NCBI GenBank assembly: GCA_009840165.1
Contig: VXOG01000111.1
Coordinates: 21,649-85,648, forward strand
DNA: 64,000 nucleotides
Direction: 5' to 3'
DNA from: Chloroflexota bacterium
GTDB lineage: Bacteria; Chloroflexota; Dehalococcoidia; Lucifugimonadales; UBA3495
The translations under genes and the position numbers were made by a program. A model generated the notes under the pieces. It did no database searches. It had not been told where the DNA came from and saw nothing but the letters and a program-made list of their open reading frames with translations. Below are positions 1 through 10,030 of the stretch, in pieces. The stretch's first letter is position 1. The number at the start of each line of letters is the position of its first letter.

Positions 1-607
1 CTCCGGGTTCTCCGACGGTGTCCACTTCGGCGATGGTGATGCGGGCAGCCGGGGCCATGACGGCATTCCAGCCGCGCTGCCGGCCCTGATATGCCAAGTT
101 GCCCAGGGCATCGGCGCGGTCGGCTCGTATCAGGGCGAAATCGGCGCGTAGCGGGGATTCCAGTACACACTCCACGCCGTTGATGGTGCGCGTCTCTTTG
201 CCGTCGGCAAAGCGCGTGCCCAATCCCACCGGAGTGAATACCCCGGCGATGCCGGCGCCGGCGGCGCGGAGCCTTTCGGCCAGAGTGCCCTGCGGTATGA
301 CTTCGACGGAGAGAGCGCCGGCCTGCCATTGTTTCTGAATTACGCCGCTATCCTCGCCCACGAAAGGAAAAGGCGAGATGATTCTGTCGATACGCTCGGC
401 GTGGACCAGTCTCAGGATACCTTCGGAACCGTCCCAGTCGGCGAAATCGCAGACGCACGTCAAATCCCGGACGCCAGCCGCCAGCAAGGCGGCCAGCAGC
501 GCGGTTGGTTCGCTGCTACGTGTTGCACCGCCGATGAGCAAAGTTGCGCCGTCGTGGATATCTGCGACGGCGGTGGCGGGAGTGTCGTATAATTTGCTGA
601 ACGTCAT
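1..607 (-). CDS. 3-oxoacid CoA-transferase subunit A (partial, runs off left edge)
   Basis: Reverse-strand reading from ATG at 607: MTFSKLYDTPATAVADIHDGATLLIGGATRSSEPTALLAALLAAGVRDLTCVCDF...NGVECVLESPLRADFALIRADRADALGNLAYQGRQRGWN, typical of family I CoA-transferase alpha subunits. Not in ORF track because it is open at the edge. Confidence 0.88.
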   Translation of the reverse strand, partial: MTFSKLYDTPATAVADIHDGATLLIGGATRSSEPTALLAALLAAGVRDLTCVCDFADWDGSEGILRLVHAERIDRIISPFPFVGEDSGVIQKQWQAGALSVEVIPQGTLAERLRAAGAGIAGVFTPVGLGTRFADGKETRTINGVECVLESPLRADFALIRADRADALGNLAYQGRQRGWNAVMAPAARITIAEVDTVGEPG

Positions 608-670
608 GGGCGGTTCTGAGAACTAAGCGCATTTTAACCGAATTTCGGGCGGGGATAAAGCAGCCCCAAA

Positions 671-1453
671 ATGATATACCGTAAGATCAGTTGCGAGATC
701 ACCGAGTTTCGCGCGGCGATCCGCTTGCCGCCGCCCAAGGGCGGATGCACCGTCGATGAGGATACGGCTGCCGAGTTGCGCGACTGCTGCTACGAACTGC
801 TCTTTGCGGACTCCGTTAGGGTAGTTACCATTGCCGGATCCGGTGACGTTTTCGCGACCGGACGGTTGCAGGCGTCGGCGGAGATAGCCGCCGCTCCAAT
901 GCCGGACCGTATTGATTGGCTAACCCGAATGGGCGCTGCCTCCTCAATCGCCAAGCTTCCGATGCCCACCGTGGCGGTACTGAACGGCGATGCCGTGGCC
1001 CACGGATTGGAAGTCGCCCTGGCCGCGGACCTGCGAATCGCCGTGGATACTGCGCGTTTGGGGATGGGAAGTCTGCGGGATTGCGGGTTTCCCTACGATG
1101 GCGGAACGCAGCGACTGCCCCGGTTGGTTGGTCCCGGCATGGCGCGCGATATGTTGTTCACCGGACGGACGCTCTCCGCTCAGGAAGCATTGGCGGCGGG
1201 ATTGGTGAATCGCGTCGCGCCACCGGAGCAGTTGGAATGGGTGGCTGCGCAACTGGCGCAACAGATTGGGTCGGCGGCGCCCATCGCAAGCAGGTACGCC
1301 AAAGAAGCGGTATGGGCTGCGGGGGATTTGTCGATGACCCAAGGGCTTCGGCTGGAAGCGGATCTCAGCGTTATCCTGCACAGCACAGAAGACCGGGCGG
1401 AAGGGCTGCGTTCGTTCGCTAAAAAGCGCGCCCCGCAATTCGAGGCAAGGTGA
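671..1453 (+). CDS. enoyl-CoA hydratase/isomerase family protein
   Basis: Crotonase fold motifs: AVLNGDAVAHGLEVALAADLRIA, GGTQRLPRLVGPGMARDMLFTGRTLSAQEALAAGLVNRV. Confidence 0.88.
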   Translation: MIYRKISCEITEFRAAIRLPPPKGGCTVDEDTAAELRDCCYELLFADSVRVVTIAGSGDVFATGRLQASAEIAAAPMPDRIDWLTRMGAASSIAKLPMPTVAVLNGDAVAHGLEVALAADLRIAVDTARLGMGSLRDCGFPYDGGTQRLPRLVGPGMARDMLFTGRTLSAQEALAAGLVNRVAPPEQLEWVAAQLAQQIGSAAPIASRYAKEAVWAAGDLSMTQGLRLEADLSVILHSTEDRAEGLRSFAKKRAPQFEAR

Positions 1454-1998
1454 ACATGAAGGTACGTCTGGACCTCCACACCCACGTGGGCGAAATGTTC
1501 GGTTTTCAGCCGCCGACGCCTGAAATCGCCGAGACGGTGATCGCGCAGATCCGGGACGCAGGTTTGGACGGCATTGGTGTGACCGACCGTTGGCGTATAG
1601 ACTGGGGACTGGATTTGCACCGGGTCGTTGAACGACACTTCCCTGATCAGGTCTTGATTATTCCGGGGCGCGAGATCGACGTTCGACCGGCAAGCAGTCC
1701 ATTCGACGGTTATCACTGCGTGGAACTGTACCTGCCGGGTGGACGGTTGTTCCGGAACTACTGCCATCCGGGGTACTACACCCCCAACGTCGTGATCGAA
1801 GAGGGTGTGCACGGAATCGAAATTGGCAATTTTCATCACGATTGGCACATCCGCCGGCCCCAGGTGGAAAAGGTGGCGAAGCAGCACGATCTCTTGACGT
1901 TTTCCGTGAGCGACGCCAACGTTCTGCACGAAATTGGCGCCCAGAGCACCGAGGTGGACCTGGATGAGATGATCCGGCGGGCCATCCCACTGGACTGA
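1450..1998 (+). CDS. PHP-domain-like metal-dependent phosphoesterase
   Basis: LDLHTHVGEMFG ... IRDAGLDGIGVTDR; overlaps previous stop by 4 nt. Confidence 0.6.
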   Translation: MNMKVRLDLHTHVGEMFGFQPPTPEIAETVIAQIRDAGLDGIGVTDRWRIDWGLDLHRVVERHFPDQVLIIPGREIDVRPASSPFDGYHCVELYLPGGRLFRNYCHPGYYTPNVVIEEGVHGIEIGNFHHDWHIRRPQVEKVAKQHDLLTFSVSDANVLHEIGAQSTEVDLDEMIRRAIPLD

Positions 1999-2012
1999 AT
2001 TAGACCGCAGCC

Positions 2013-2753
2013 ATGGCGTCTTTCTCTACTATCATTTACGAGAAAAGTAGCGGGGTTGCCCATTTGTCGTTGAACCGGCCACGGCAACTGAACGCCTACT
2101 CAGTTGCCATGAGGGATGACTTTGCTCAAGCCCTGGATGCGGTTGCCGAGGATCCGGAAGTGAAATCAGTTCTGATCAGCGGACGAGGCCGGGCGTTCTG
2201 CGCCGGGGCGGACCTGAGCGAGTTCGGCACCGCTCCTTCCCAGGTAATCGCGCGCAACGTGCGCTGGCAGCGGGACGTGTGGGGCCAGTTGATAGATCTG
2301 CCCAAGCCCATAGTGGCGGGCATCCACGGCTATTGCATCGGCTCAGGATTGGAGATAGCGCTGCTGGCCGACGTCAGGATAGCTACGGAGGACACCGTAT
2401 TTTCGATGCCCGAAGTTCGTTTGGGCATGATCCCGGCGGCCGGTGGCTCGCAGACAATGCCGCGGCACGCCGGACCATCGAGGGCATTGGATTTGCTGTT
2501 CACGGGCCGGCGGTTCGATGCGCTTGAAGCGATGCAGATGGGCCTGGTCAGCCGAACGGCTCCAGCTCAAGATCTGTTGGGCCTGGCCTGGGATTTTGCC
2601 GTCCGGTTAGCGGAAATGCCCTCCGGCCTGTTGGCGGCGTTGCGGACCGCTTTGCGCGACGGCGCCGATTTGCCCATGCCAGAGGCGCTGGAACACGAGA
2701 GAAGACTGGCGGCGGCGATGATGGACATTGACCGCCAACCGGAGACAGGATGA
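2013..2753 (+). CDS. enoyl-CoA hydratase/isomerase family protein
   Basis: SGRGRAFCAGADLSEF, IHGYCIGSGLEIALLADVRIA, crotonase signature. Confidence 0.92.
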   Translation: MASFSTIIYEKSSGVAHLSLNRPRQLNAYSVAMRDDFAQALDAVAEDPEVKSVLISGRGRAFCAGADLSEFGTAPSQVIARNVRWQRDVWGQLIDLPKPIVAGIHGYCIGSGLEIALLADVRIATEDTVFSMPEVRLGMIPAAGGSQTMPRHAGPSRALDLLFTGRRFDALEAMQMGLVSRTAPAQDLLGLAWDFAVRLAEMPSGLLAALRTALRDGADLPMPEALEHERRLAAAMMDIDRQPETG

Positions 2754-4315
2754 ATACCACTGAAATTCTGATGATAGCGGCGGCCATCGTACCCGACCGA
2801 ACCGCAATCGTATTCGACGGACAGCGTTTCAGCTTTGAGGCGTTGCAGGAGCGGGTCAACCGCCTCGCCAATGCCATGTCCGACCTGGGCGTCGGCAAAG
2901 GCGACCGGGTGGCGGCAATGCAGACCAACTGCAACCACCTGGTGGAAATCTACTTTGCGGCCGCGCAGTTGGACGCGGTGTACGTGCCGATCAACTTCCG
3001 GGCCAAGGAAGAAGAACTGGCGATAATGCTGGGCATTGTCGATCCGAGTTTCCTGTTTTTGGGCCAGCGGTACCTGTCGCTGGTTTCCGGCGGAACGTTG
3101 CCCAACGACCGGATCGTAATGCTTGACGCCCCGCCGTCGGACGGGAAGCACGGATATGAGGATCTGCTGGCGGGCGCCGACGCCGAGCAGCTCCATTTCC
3201 CGGAGGACGATGAGGACGCCACCACCGTCATCATGTTCACGTCCGGCACCACCAGCATCCCCAAAGGAGCGCAACTGACCCACGACAGTTTCGCCACCTT
3301 CTTGCTGACCAACGTGGAACCCGCCGACCCGGACGTGGCGGAAACCAACCTGCTCACGGTGCCGATGTACCACGTGGCCGGGCTGCAAGCGGCGCTGGCG
3401 GCGGTATTCGGGGGCCGCACCCTCATTGTCATGCCTCAATTCGACGAGGAGGAGTGGATGTCCCTGGCGGTTGAGCATCGGGCGAACCGGGCCATGCTGG
3501 TTCCGACCATGCTGAAGCGGGTGATGGATCATCCGAATTTCGCCAACTACGACCTCTCATCGCTGGGAGTAATCACTTACGGGGCGGCGCCGATGCCTTT
3601 GCCGGTGATCAGGGACGCCATCGAGAAGTTTCCCAACACCCGTTTCATCAACGCTTTTGGGCAGACGGAAACGGCTTCCACTATCACTATGCTGCCGCCG
3701 GACGATCATGTGCTAACCGGAACGCCGGAAGAGGTTGAGACCAAGCTGCGAAGGCTGACTTCCATCGGCAAGCCGCTGGACGACGTTGAGGTGATGATCG
3801 TAACGGAGGACGGTGAACCCGTGACCGAAGGCGAGGTGGGGGAGATAGTGGCTCGCGGGCCGCGCATGATGACGGGATACTGGGGGCAGGAAGAAGCCAC
3901 CGGCGACACCATCCGGTCGGGCTGGCTCTACACCGGCGATCTCGCCTGGCAGGACGGGGACGGTTACATCTACCTCTCCGGACGGGCGCGCGATTTCATC
4001 AAGCGCGGCGGCGAGATGATTTCGCCAGAGGAAGTAGAGCAAACCCTGGCGGAACACTCCGGCGTTGCCGAGGCCGCGGTGATCGGCATACCCGACCTGG
4101 AATGGGGCGAAGAAGTCAGGGCAGTGGTGGTTCCCACCAACGAATCGGTGACCGAGGAAGATCTGATTGAGTTTTGCCGTCAACGTCTGGCGGGGTTCAA
4201 ACGGCCGCGCTCGGTGGTTTTCATCGACGCCTTGCCCCGCAACGTGATGGGCAAGGTAATGAAAAGAGACTTGCGGGAGCAATTTGATTCCCCGGTTGAA
4301 TCATCAGGGAGGTAG
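2750..4315 (+). CDS. acyl-CoA synthetase (AMP-forming)
   Basis: MFTSGTTSIPKGAQLTH, GYWGQEEAT, YTGDLAWQDGDGYIYLSGRARDFIKRGGEMISPEEVE; 4-nt ATGA overlap with upstream gene. Confidence 0.93.
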   Translation: MNTTEILMIAAAIVPDRTAIVFDGQRFSFEALQERVNRLANAMSDLGVGKGDRVAAMQTNCNHLVEIYFAAAQLDAVYVPINFRAKEEELAIMLGIVDPSFLFLGQRYLSLVSGGTLPNDRIVMLDAPPSDGKHGYEDLLAGADAEQLHFPEDDEDATTVIMFTSGTTSIPKGAQLTHDSFATFLLTNVEPADPDVAETNLLTVPMYHVAGLQAALAAVFGGRTLIVMPQFDEEEWMSLAVEHRANRAMLVPTMLKRVMDHPNFANYDLSSLGVITYGAAPMPLPVIRDAIEKFPNTRFINAFGQTETASTITMLPPDDHVLTGTPEEVETKLRRLTSIGKPLDDVEVMIVTEDGEPVTEGEVGEIVARGPRMMTGYWGQEEATGDTIRSGWLYTGDLAWQDGDGYIYLSGRARDFIKRGGEMISPEEVEQTLAEHSGVAEAAVIGIPDLEWGEEVRAVVVPTNESVTEEDLIEFCRQRLAGFKRPRSVVFIDALPRNVMGKVMKRDLREQFDSPVESSGR

Positions 4316-4320
4316 CGGAA

Positions 4321-5252
4321 TGGATATTGCCGTGATGGGCGCCGGTGGCGTCGGAGGTTATTTCGGGGGATTGCTGGCCCGAGTCGGACACAACGTTACG
4401 TTTGTCGCCCGGGGCGCGCACCTGGAAGCCATGCGCCGCAACGGGCTGCGGGTGATCAGCAGCAACGACGGCGATTTTACGGTGGCCGGCAAAGCGACGG
4501 ATCAGCCCGGCGAAGTCAATACGCAGGAACTAATCCTGTTCACGGTCAAGATGTACCACAACGACGACGCCATTCATGCCATCGCGCCGATGGTTGGGCC
4601 TAACAGCATCGTCCTGACGTTGCAGAACGGGGTCGACAACGGCGACCGGCTGGTGGACGTTTACGGGGCGGAGCGGGTGATGATCGGATCTGCTTACCTG
4701 GAAGGACGGATCAGCGAACCGGGGGTCGTGACTCAAGGTGGGCCGGGGGCAGCGTCTTTCGGCGAGCGGACGCCCGGCATAACCGAGCGGGGCGAGCGGC
4801 TGCTGGAGGTGTTCCGGGGAGCCAATTGGCGGGTGGAACTGCTTGAAAACATGACCGGGATGCTGTGGAAGAAGTTTGCCTACCTGTCGGGTTCCGCCGG
4901 AGTTTGCGCGGCCAGCGGCTGCACCTATGGGGAGTTGCGCACCGTTCCAGAAACGCGCGCTGCAATTGAAGCGGCGATTGCTGAGGCGCTGGCGGTGGGC
5001 GAGGCGTCCGGCGCGCCATTGGAACCTGACTCCCTGGAATGGTCCATGAACGCGCTGGACAATTTTCCGGCCACGGGCATGGCATCGCTGGCAAAGGACT
5101 TCGCCGAGGATCGTCCGGTGGAACTGGAAGGGCTGACCGGTACCGTGATCCGAATGGGCGAAGAATACGGAGTGCCGACACCGGTGAACAACGCTTTGTA
5201 CGCAGTCCTGAAGCCCCGAGCGAACCGGATTGAGGCGGCTTTGGGTGGTTAG
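4321..5252 (+). CDS. panE: 2-dehydropantoate 2-reductase (ketopantoate reductase family)
   Basis: MDIAVMGAGGVGGYFGGLLARVGHNVTFVARGAHLEAMR; NGVDN motif; start moved from 4284 to internal ATG 4321. Confidence 0.85.
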
Positions 5253-5256
5253 TTCT

Positions 5257-5292
5257 CCTCACCCCAACCCTCTCCCACAATGGGGAGAGGGA
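5257..5292. repeat. intergenic palindrome, CCCTCTCCC/GGGAGAGGG family
   Basis: CTCACCCCAACCCTCTCCCACAATGGGGAGAGGGAG; 9-bp inverted arms; further copies at 5691 and 12897. Confidence 0.75.
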
Positions 5293-5300
5293 GCGGCTGG

Positions 5301-5666
5301 TCAGGATTCCGGGTAGGTTAACTTCATCAGGACGTGGCGACGGTTCTTGGTGTAGGGGCGGACTTGCTCGGGCCAGCGGCCGGAGTCCACGGCTTCGGCC
5401 CACTCGGGGCTGGTGAGCACGTCGGGGCTTTCGATCTGGTACACCGCGTGGTGCTTGGGCGTGCCTGGGATTTCGATTTCCCTGACTTCGCCGCCCATGG
5501 CCATGACAAGGCGCTGGGTTTCGTAGCGGGTTACTCCGATCACGCCGGGAGCCTGGTTGAGCAGCGGGCAGTGTTCGCTGTTGTACACGTCGTTGAACAG
5601 AGCCTCACGGTCGGGGTCGATGTCCATGCTGGCGATGAACAGGTAGCGGGATTTCAGTTCGGTCAT
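5301..5666 (-). CDS. hypothetical protein, possible dimeric alpha/beta barrel (EthD/DUF4286-like)
   Basis: 121-aa ORF MTELKSRYLFIASMDIDPDREALFNDVYNSEHCPLLNQAPGVIGVTRYET. Confidence 0.6.
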   Translation of the reverse strand: MTELKSRYLFIASMDIDPDREALFNDVYNSEHCPLLNQAPGVIGVTRYETQRLVMAMGGEVREIEIPGTPKHHAVYQIESPDVLTSPEWAEAVDSGRWPEQVRPYTKNRRHVLMKLTYPES

Positions 5667-5690
5667 TTTGGGCCTCCGGATGGATTCCCC

Positions 5691-5723
5691 TCACCCTAAC
5701 CCTCTCCCACCGGGGGAGAGGAG
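5691..5723. repeat. intergenic palindrome, CCCTCTCCC/GGGAGAGGG family
   Basis: CTCACCCTAACCCTCTCCCACCGGGGGAGAGGA. Confidence 0.75.
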
Positions 5724-5734
5724 ATTGATAGGGG

Positions 5735-6322
5735 TTAGTGGGATTGGTGCAGCATCTGGGCGGCTAGCGCCCAATCAGAGCGGGCGGCGCTCATATCACC
5801 CAGGTTGGCATAAGCCTTGCCGCGCGCTACGTAAGCTTCGGTGTAGCGCTCGTACAGCGTGATGGCGGCGGTGAAATCTGCGACGGCCCGGTGGTTGTCA
5901 CCGGCATCCCGCAAAGCCAGGCCGCGCCGGTAGAGGGTTTCGGCGTTGTCGGCGGACAGGGACAGGGCTTGCGTGAAATCGGCAACTGCGGCCTCCAAGA
6001 GACCCAGCCGGTAGCGCGCGACGCCCCGCGTTTTCCAAGCGTCGGCATGACCGGCGCCGAGAGCAAGGGCGCGGGTGCAGTCGGATTCGGCGTCTGACCA
6101 GCGGCCCAGCTCGAGGTTGACCGCGCCACGCAGGGACCACGCCGACGGGTCATCCGGGTTCATACGGAGGGCGATGTCCAACTCAGCAATGGCGGCTTGC
6201 CAGCGACGCAACCGGGACAGGGCTTCGGCGCGGCAAGTCCGCACTGCTGCGTCATCGGAATCGATGAGCGCGGCTACGTCCAACTCGGCCAGGGCCTCGT
6301 CAGAGCGGTTCAGATTGAGCAA
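5735..6322 (-). CDS. tetratricopeptide (TPR) repeat protein
   Basis: Repeated TPR units: AIAELDIALRMNPDDPSAWSLRGAVNLELGRWSDAESDCTRALALGAGHADAWKTRG; true start uncertain (TTG in the track). Confidence 0.75.
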   Translation of the reverse strand: MLNLNRSDEALAELDVAALIDSDDAAVRTCRAEALSRLRRWQAAIAELDIALRMNPDDPSAWSLRGAVNLELGRWSDAESDCTRALALGAGHADAWKTRGVARYRLGLLEAAVADFTQALSLSADNAETLYRRGLALRDAGDNHRAVADFTAAITLYERYTEAYVARGKAYANLGDMSAARSDWALAAQMLHQSH

Positions 6323-6365
6323 GTCCCTGGCCCGGTCGATGTAGGGCGCAACGGAGCGGCCGGCA

Positions 6366-8012
6366 TTAAAACGCGCGCTTGTGGGAATAGTCTATCTCCT
6401 CGTTGGTGATGAATTCCAGCAGGACGGCGTTGCCGTCTTCATTCTGGCGGCGGGCGCGCTGGAATGCGGGGATGATTTCGTTAGGATCGGTGATGCGCTC
6501 GGCGTATCCGCCCATGGCCCGGCCCATGTCGGCGTAGTTGCCGCCCAGGTCGCGGGTGTTGTAGAGATCATGGGAACGCTGCATCGCGCCGGTTTCCACG
6601 GCCATGGTGGAGTTGTTGAGCACGACGGTGGTGATGGGCGCGCCGCTGCGCACGGCAGTCTCGAAGTCCAGGCCCACCATGCCGAAAGCGGCGTCGCCCA
6701 TAAAGTTGACGCACATCTTGTCGGGCGCGGCCAGTTTCGCACCGATGACCAGGCCCAAGCCGGTACCGAGGCCGTGGGATTTGCCCCAACCCAGATAGCT
6801 GCGCGGCCCGCCGGAGCGGTAGAAGGGAGTAATCTGATCGCGGGGGCTGCCGGAGTCGTGGGTGATGATGGCTTGGTCTGAGGGTACAGCCTGCTGAAAG
6901 TCGGTGATGACTCGGTAGGGGTTGACCAGCGGGCCGGCATCGGTGGTCTTGTGCCGCCACTCGGCTAGCCAGGCATTGCGGACGGACTCGATCTCGCCGG
7001 TGACTTCGGCGTTGTTGCGGCGGTTGTCGCCGATGATTTCGCGGCACGCTTCGATCATCTGGCGGAGGGCCAGCTTGGCGTCGCCGATTACGGGGAACTG
7101 AACGTCGTAGTCCTTGTTGAGGTCGCGGGGATCGTTGGTGTTCTGGATCAGGGTGCGGCCGGCCGGCAGGTTCATGGACATGCCGTGCTTTGTGAAGCTG
7201 CAGCCCACGCCGAAGATTACGTCCGCGCGGCGCATGAAGTGATACACCGTCCCCGACATCACGCCGGAACCGCTGCCCAGGGCCAGGGGGTGATGTTCCG
7301 GGAATCCGCTCTTGCCCAGCAGGGTTGTCATAACCGGAACCGACAGCAGTTCGGCCAGCTCCACCAGTTCGTCGGTGGCCTCGGCGTACATGACGCCCTG
7401 GCCGGCGTGGATGACCGGGTAGGTGGCGGAGCACAGGGCGCGGGCCGCGGCTTCAACGTCGTCGGGGTCGGCCTGGGAGGCGGAACGGCGCACGTTGCCG
7501 CCCCAGTAGAACGCTTCCTCGGACACCTCTTCCAGCGCCACGTCGGCGGGAATCTCGATCATGGAGGGGCCGGGCCGGCCGGTGTAGAGGGCGTTAACGG
7601 CGCGGCGCATAACCTGGCTGGTGCTGCCAGACAGGTTGAGGCGTTCCAGGTGCTTGGTGACACTGGCAAAACTCTCTATGGAGTCGAACATGGGAAAGAC
7701 GCCCTGGCGTTCGCGGGGGTGTCCCAGGGGAAGCAGCAGGATGGGCACGGAGTCGGAGAATGACGTAGCCACGCCAGAGTAGGCGTTCTCGGCGCCGGGA
7801 CCGTACTGCATGGCGAACACGCCGGGCGGCCGGCCGTTGGTTACGCGGCTGTAACCGTCGGCGATGCCAACGCCCACGCGCTCCTGGCGGCAGATGACGG
7901 GACGGATGCCGGCGGCGGCGCAGGCCTCGATTACGGGAGTGGTGGGGAAGCAGGACAGGTATTCAACACCCTCCCGTTTCAAAATTTCTGCGATAGCGTC
8001 AATGGTCTGCAC
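6366..8012 (-). CDS. thiamine pyrophosphate-requiring enzyme (acetolactate synthase / 2-hydroxyacyl-CoA lyase superfamily)
   Basis: TPP enzyme layout: VICRQERVGVGIADGYSRVTNG N-terminal domain and GDAAFGMVGLDFETAVRSGAPITTVVLNN C-terminal GDG-type motif. Confidence 0.85.
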   Translation of the reverse strand: MQTIDAIAEILKREGVEYLSCFPTTPVIEACAAAGIRPVICRQERVGVGIADGYSRVTNGRPPGVFAMQYGPGAENAYSGVATSFSDSVPILLLPLGHPRERQGVFPMFDSIESFASVTKHLERLNLSGSTSQVMRRAVNALYTGRPGPSMIEIPADVALEEVSEEAFYWGGNVRRSASQADPDDVEAAARALCSATYPVIHAGQGVMYAEATDELVELAELLSVPVMTTLLGKSGFPEHHPLALGSGSGVMSGTVYHFMRRADVIFGVGCSFTKHGMSMNLPAGRTLIQNTNDPRDLNKDYDVQFPVIGDAKLALRQMIEACREIIGDNRRNNAEVTGEIESVRNAWLAEWRHKTTDAGPLVNPYRVITDFQQAVPSDQAIITHDSGSPRDQITPFYRSGGPRSYLGWGKSHGLGTGLGLVIGAKLAAPDKMCVNFMGDAAFGMVGLDFETAVRSGAPITTVVLNNSTMAVETGAMQRSHDLYNTRDLGGNYADMGRAMGGYAERITDPNEIIPAFQRARRQNEDGNAVLLEFITNEEIDYSHKRAF

Positions 8013-8072
8013 GATAAAACCTCAGTTGCGGCGCCGGCGGGCGAATTCGCAGCCGGCGTTCGGATACCCAAG

Positions 8073-8081
8073 AGTATAGCA
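8073..8081 (-). promoter_or_regulatory. extended -10 element TGCTATACT
   Basis: Minus-strand GGTGCTATACTC about 60 nt upstream of the TPP-enzyme start at 8012. Confidence 0.45.
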
Positions 8082-8179
8082 CCGCAGCGGGATTGGTCTG
8101 GTTGCAAGGGCAGCCAATGTAACCGCCCCTGCCAGATCATTGACAGCGAGTGATCGCAGGACTTTACGGGGGAATTTCG

Positions 8180-8219
8180 ATAGGGATTCCTCCTATTAGA
8201 TAGGGATTCCTCCTGTTAG
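8180..8219. repeat. two tandem 20-bp units ATAGGGATTCCTCCTRTTAG
   Basis: ATAGGGATTCCTCCTATTAG ATAGGGATTCCTCCTGTTAG, one mismatch. Confidence 0.85.
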
Positions 8220-8619
8220 GGTGTTAGTGTCTGCCAGAGGTGATGTTTCCGGTGGTCGTTGTCAGCCCCACGGCCGAGGGGTTACGCATGGGTTTTTGCT
8301 CACTCAAGGTTTGGCGGACGGCGCACGGGCAAGGAAGGAATCCCTCACCCAATCCTCTCCGGGAGTAGATGGAGAGGCGAATGCGACGGACGCCCAGCGT
8401 GTGAGCAGGCGCTGGCCCCGTTGCGACCACGCCGGTTAGATATTGACCGGACGCTGGTCCTGGCGAGAGCGGGTATGCGATTTCGGATTCTGACGGGTTG
8501 GCCGTGTACGACCTTGGTTATCACCTCTGGACAGGACAGAATAGACTATAAGTTCCAACGCGCGTGTCGCCATTATGGACTCATACGTTCGGCATTGTCA
8601 AGAGGGTGATCCAGTTTGA

Positions 8620-8764
8620 CAGGGCCTTTTCAAAGTTAATCCGTCATTCTCGCGCAAGCGGGAATCCAGAAAGCCGTTGTGCTCAGGATGTCCTGGATTC
8701 CGGCTTTCGCCGGAATGACGGGTTTGGATGAAAGTCCGCCGCCCTCGACTTTGAAAAGGCCCTG
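8620..8764. mobile_element. MITE-like 145-bp non-coding element with 17-bp perfect terminal inverted repeats
   Basis: CAGGGCCTTTTCAAAGT (8620-8636) and ACTTTGAAAAGGCCCTG (8748-8764) enclose two inverted CCGTCATTC...GGAATCCAG palindromes. Confidence 0.6.
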
Positions 8765-8832
8765 CCACCTTGATTGTGCCGGCAGGGATACAGGGCTAGA
8801 ATGACTGCGAAAATCGAAATGGGAGTTTGATA

Positions 8833-10029
8833 TTGACCAGCGGAGCTTTGGCCGGCGTCAGGGTTATCGACCTGACCCACCACATCGCCGGCCCATACGC
8901 CACCAAGCTGTTGGCCGATTTCGGGGCCGACGTGCTGAAGATCGAGAGGCCCGGCGGGGATCCAGCTCGCCGGTTGCCGCCGTTCTTCCACGACGAACCG
9001 CACCAGGAAAAGAGCCTGCCGTTCCTGTACCTGAACACCAACAAGCGCAGCATCACGCTGAATCTGAAATCGGAGGAGGGGCGCGGTATTCTGCTGGAAC
9101 TGCTGGCGGACGCCGACGCTTTGGTGGAGAATTTCGCGCCTCGCGTGATGCCATCGCTGGGGTTGGATTACGAGACGCTACGGGGGCACAATCCGCGCCT
9201 GGTAGTAGCGTCGGCGTCCAACTTCGGCCAGACGGGGCCGTGGCGGGATTATCGGGCGACCGAGATTGTAGAGTACGCGCTGGGCGGGCTGATGTATATC
9301 TTCGGGGCTTACGACCGGGAACCGTTGAAGCACGCAATGAACCAAGCGCAGTTCAAGGCGGGCACCAACCTGGCGTCGGCGACGCTGATGGCGCTGTACC
9401 ACCAGCGGCTCACCGGTCAAGGGCAACGAGTGGACGTGTCCATTCAGGAAAGCATCGCATCGGCGCTGCGGGACGTCATCAACAACTACACCTACCTGGG
9501 CGCGGTACGGCGCCGGCAGCCCAACCACACCGGCGACCTGACGCGGCTGCGCGCGGTGTCGGATGGGTACGTGCTGCCTAACCCGGGAATCGGCGCCGGG
9601 TTGAACTGGCAGATCCTCGTAGATTTCCTTGATGCTCCCCAGTTGGACGATCCCCGGTTCGAGAACGCATCGGCACGGCTGGTAAACGCCGAGGCGTTGG
9701 GCGAGATACTGGACGAGATATTCGCCACTAAGCAGAAGCGGGACATCTTCTATGCGGCCCACGAGAAGCGGTTCATTTACGGCGTGATAGACTCGCCCGC
9801 CGAAACCATTGAGAACCCACAGATACAGGCGCGCGGTTACTACCAGCCGGTGGAGCATCCGGAACTGGGTGAGATTACGTTCCCGGGCGCGCCTTTCCTG
9901 ATGAGCAGTTCGCCCTGGGCGGTGAATTCGACCGCCCCGGCGCTCGGCCAGCACAACGGTGAGGTGCTGGGTTCGTTGGGGTACGACGCACAGGGAATGG
10001 CTTACCTGGCCGCATCGGAGGTGATCTAA
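8833..10029 (+). CDS. CaiB/BaiF family (family III) CoA-transferase
   Basis: GALAGVRVIDLTHHIAGPYATKLLADFGADVLKIERPGGDPAR; TTG start preceded by GGGAG (track starts at 8827). Confidence 0.93.
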   Translation: MTSGALAGVRVIDLTHHIAGPYATKLLADFGADVLKIERPGGDPARRLPPFFHDEPHQEKSLPFLYLNTNKRSITLNLKSEEGRGILLELLADADALVENFAPRVMPSLGLDYETLRGHNPRLVVASASNFGQTGPWRDYRATEIVEYALGGLMYIFGAYDREPLKHAMNQAQFKAGTNLASATLMALYHQRLTGQGQRVDVSIQESIASALRDVINNYTYLGAVRRRQPNHTGDLTRLRAVSDGYVLPNPGIGAGLNWQILVDFLDAPQLDDPRFENASARLVNAEALGEILDEIFATKQKRDIFYAAHEKRFIYGVIDSPAETIENPQIQARGYYQPVEHPELGEITFPGAPFLMSSSPWAVNSTAPALGQHNGEVLGSLGYDAQGMAYLAASEVI

Positions 10030-10030
10030 C

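Noticed and set aside
2567-3532. 321-aa minus-strand ORF
   Set aside because: Antisense to acyl-CoA synthetase and enoyl-CoA hydratase.
6366-8012. Calling the TPP enzyme a 2-hydroxyisobutyryl-CoA lyase linked to the HCM locus
   Set aside because: It is about 42 kb away and reads closer to generic acetolactate-synthase-like proteins; no sequence support for that specificity.
8221-8609. Short ORFs 8221-8439 and 8259-8609
   Set aside because: No RBS, no recognisable family, region rich in decayed intergenic repeats.
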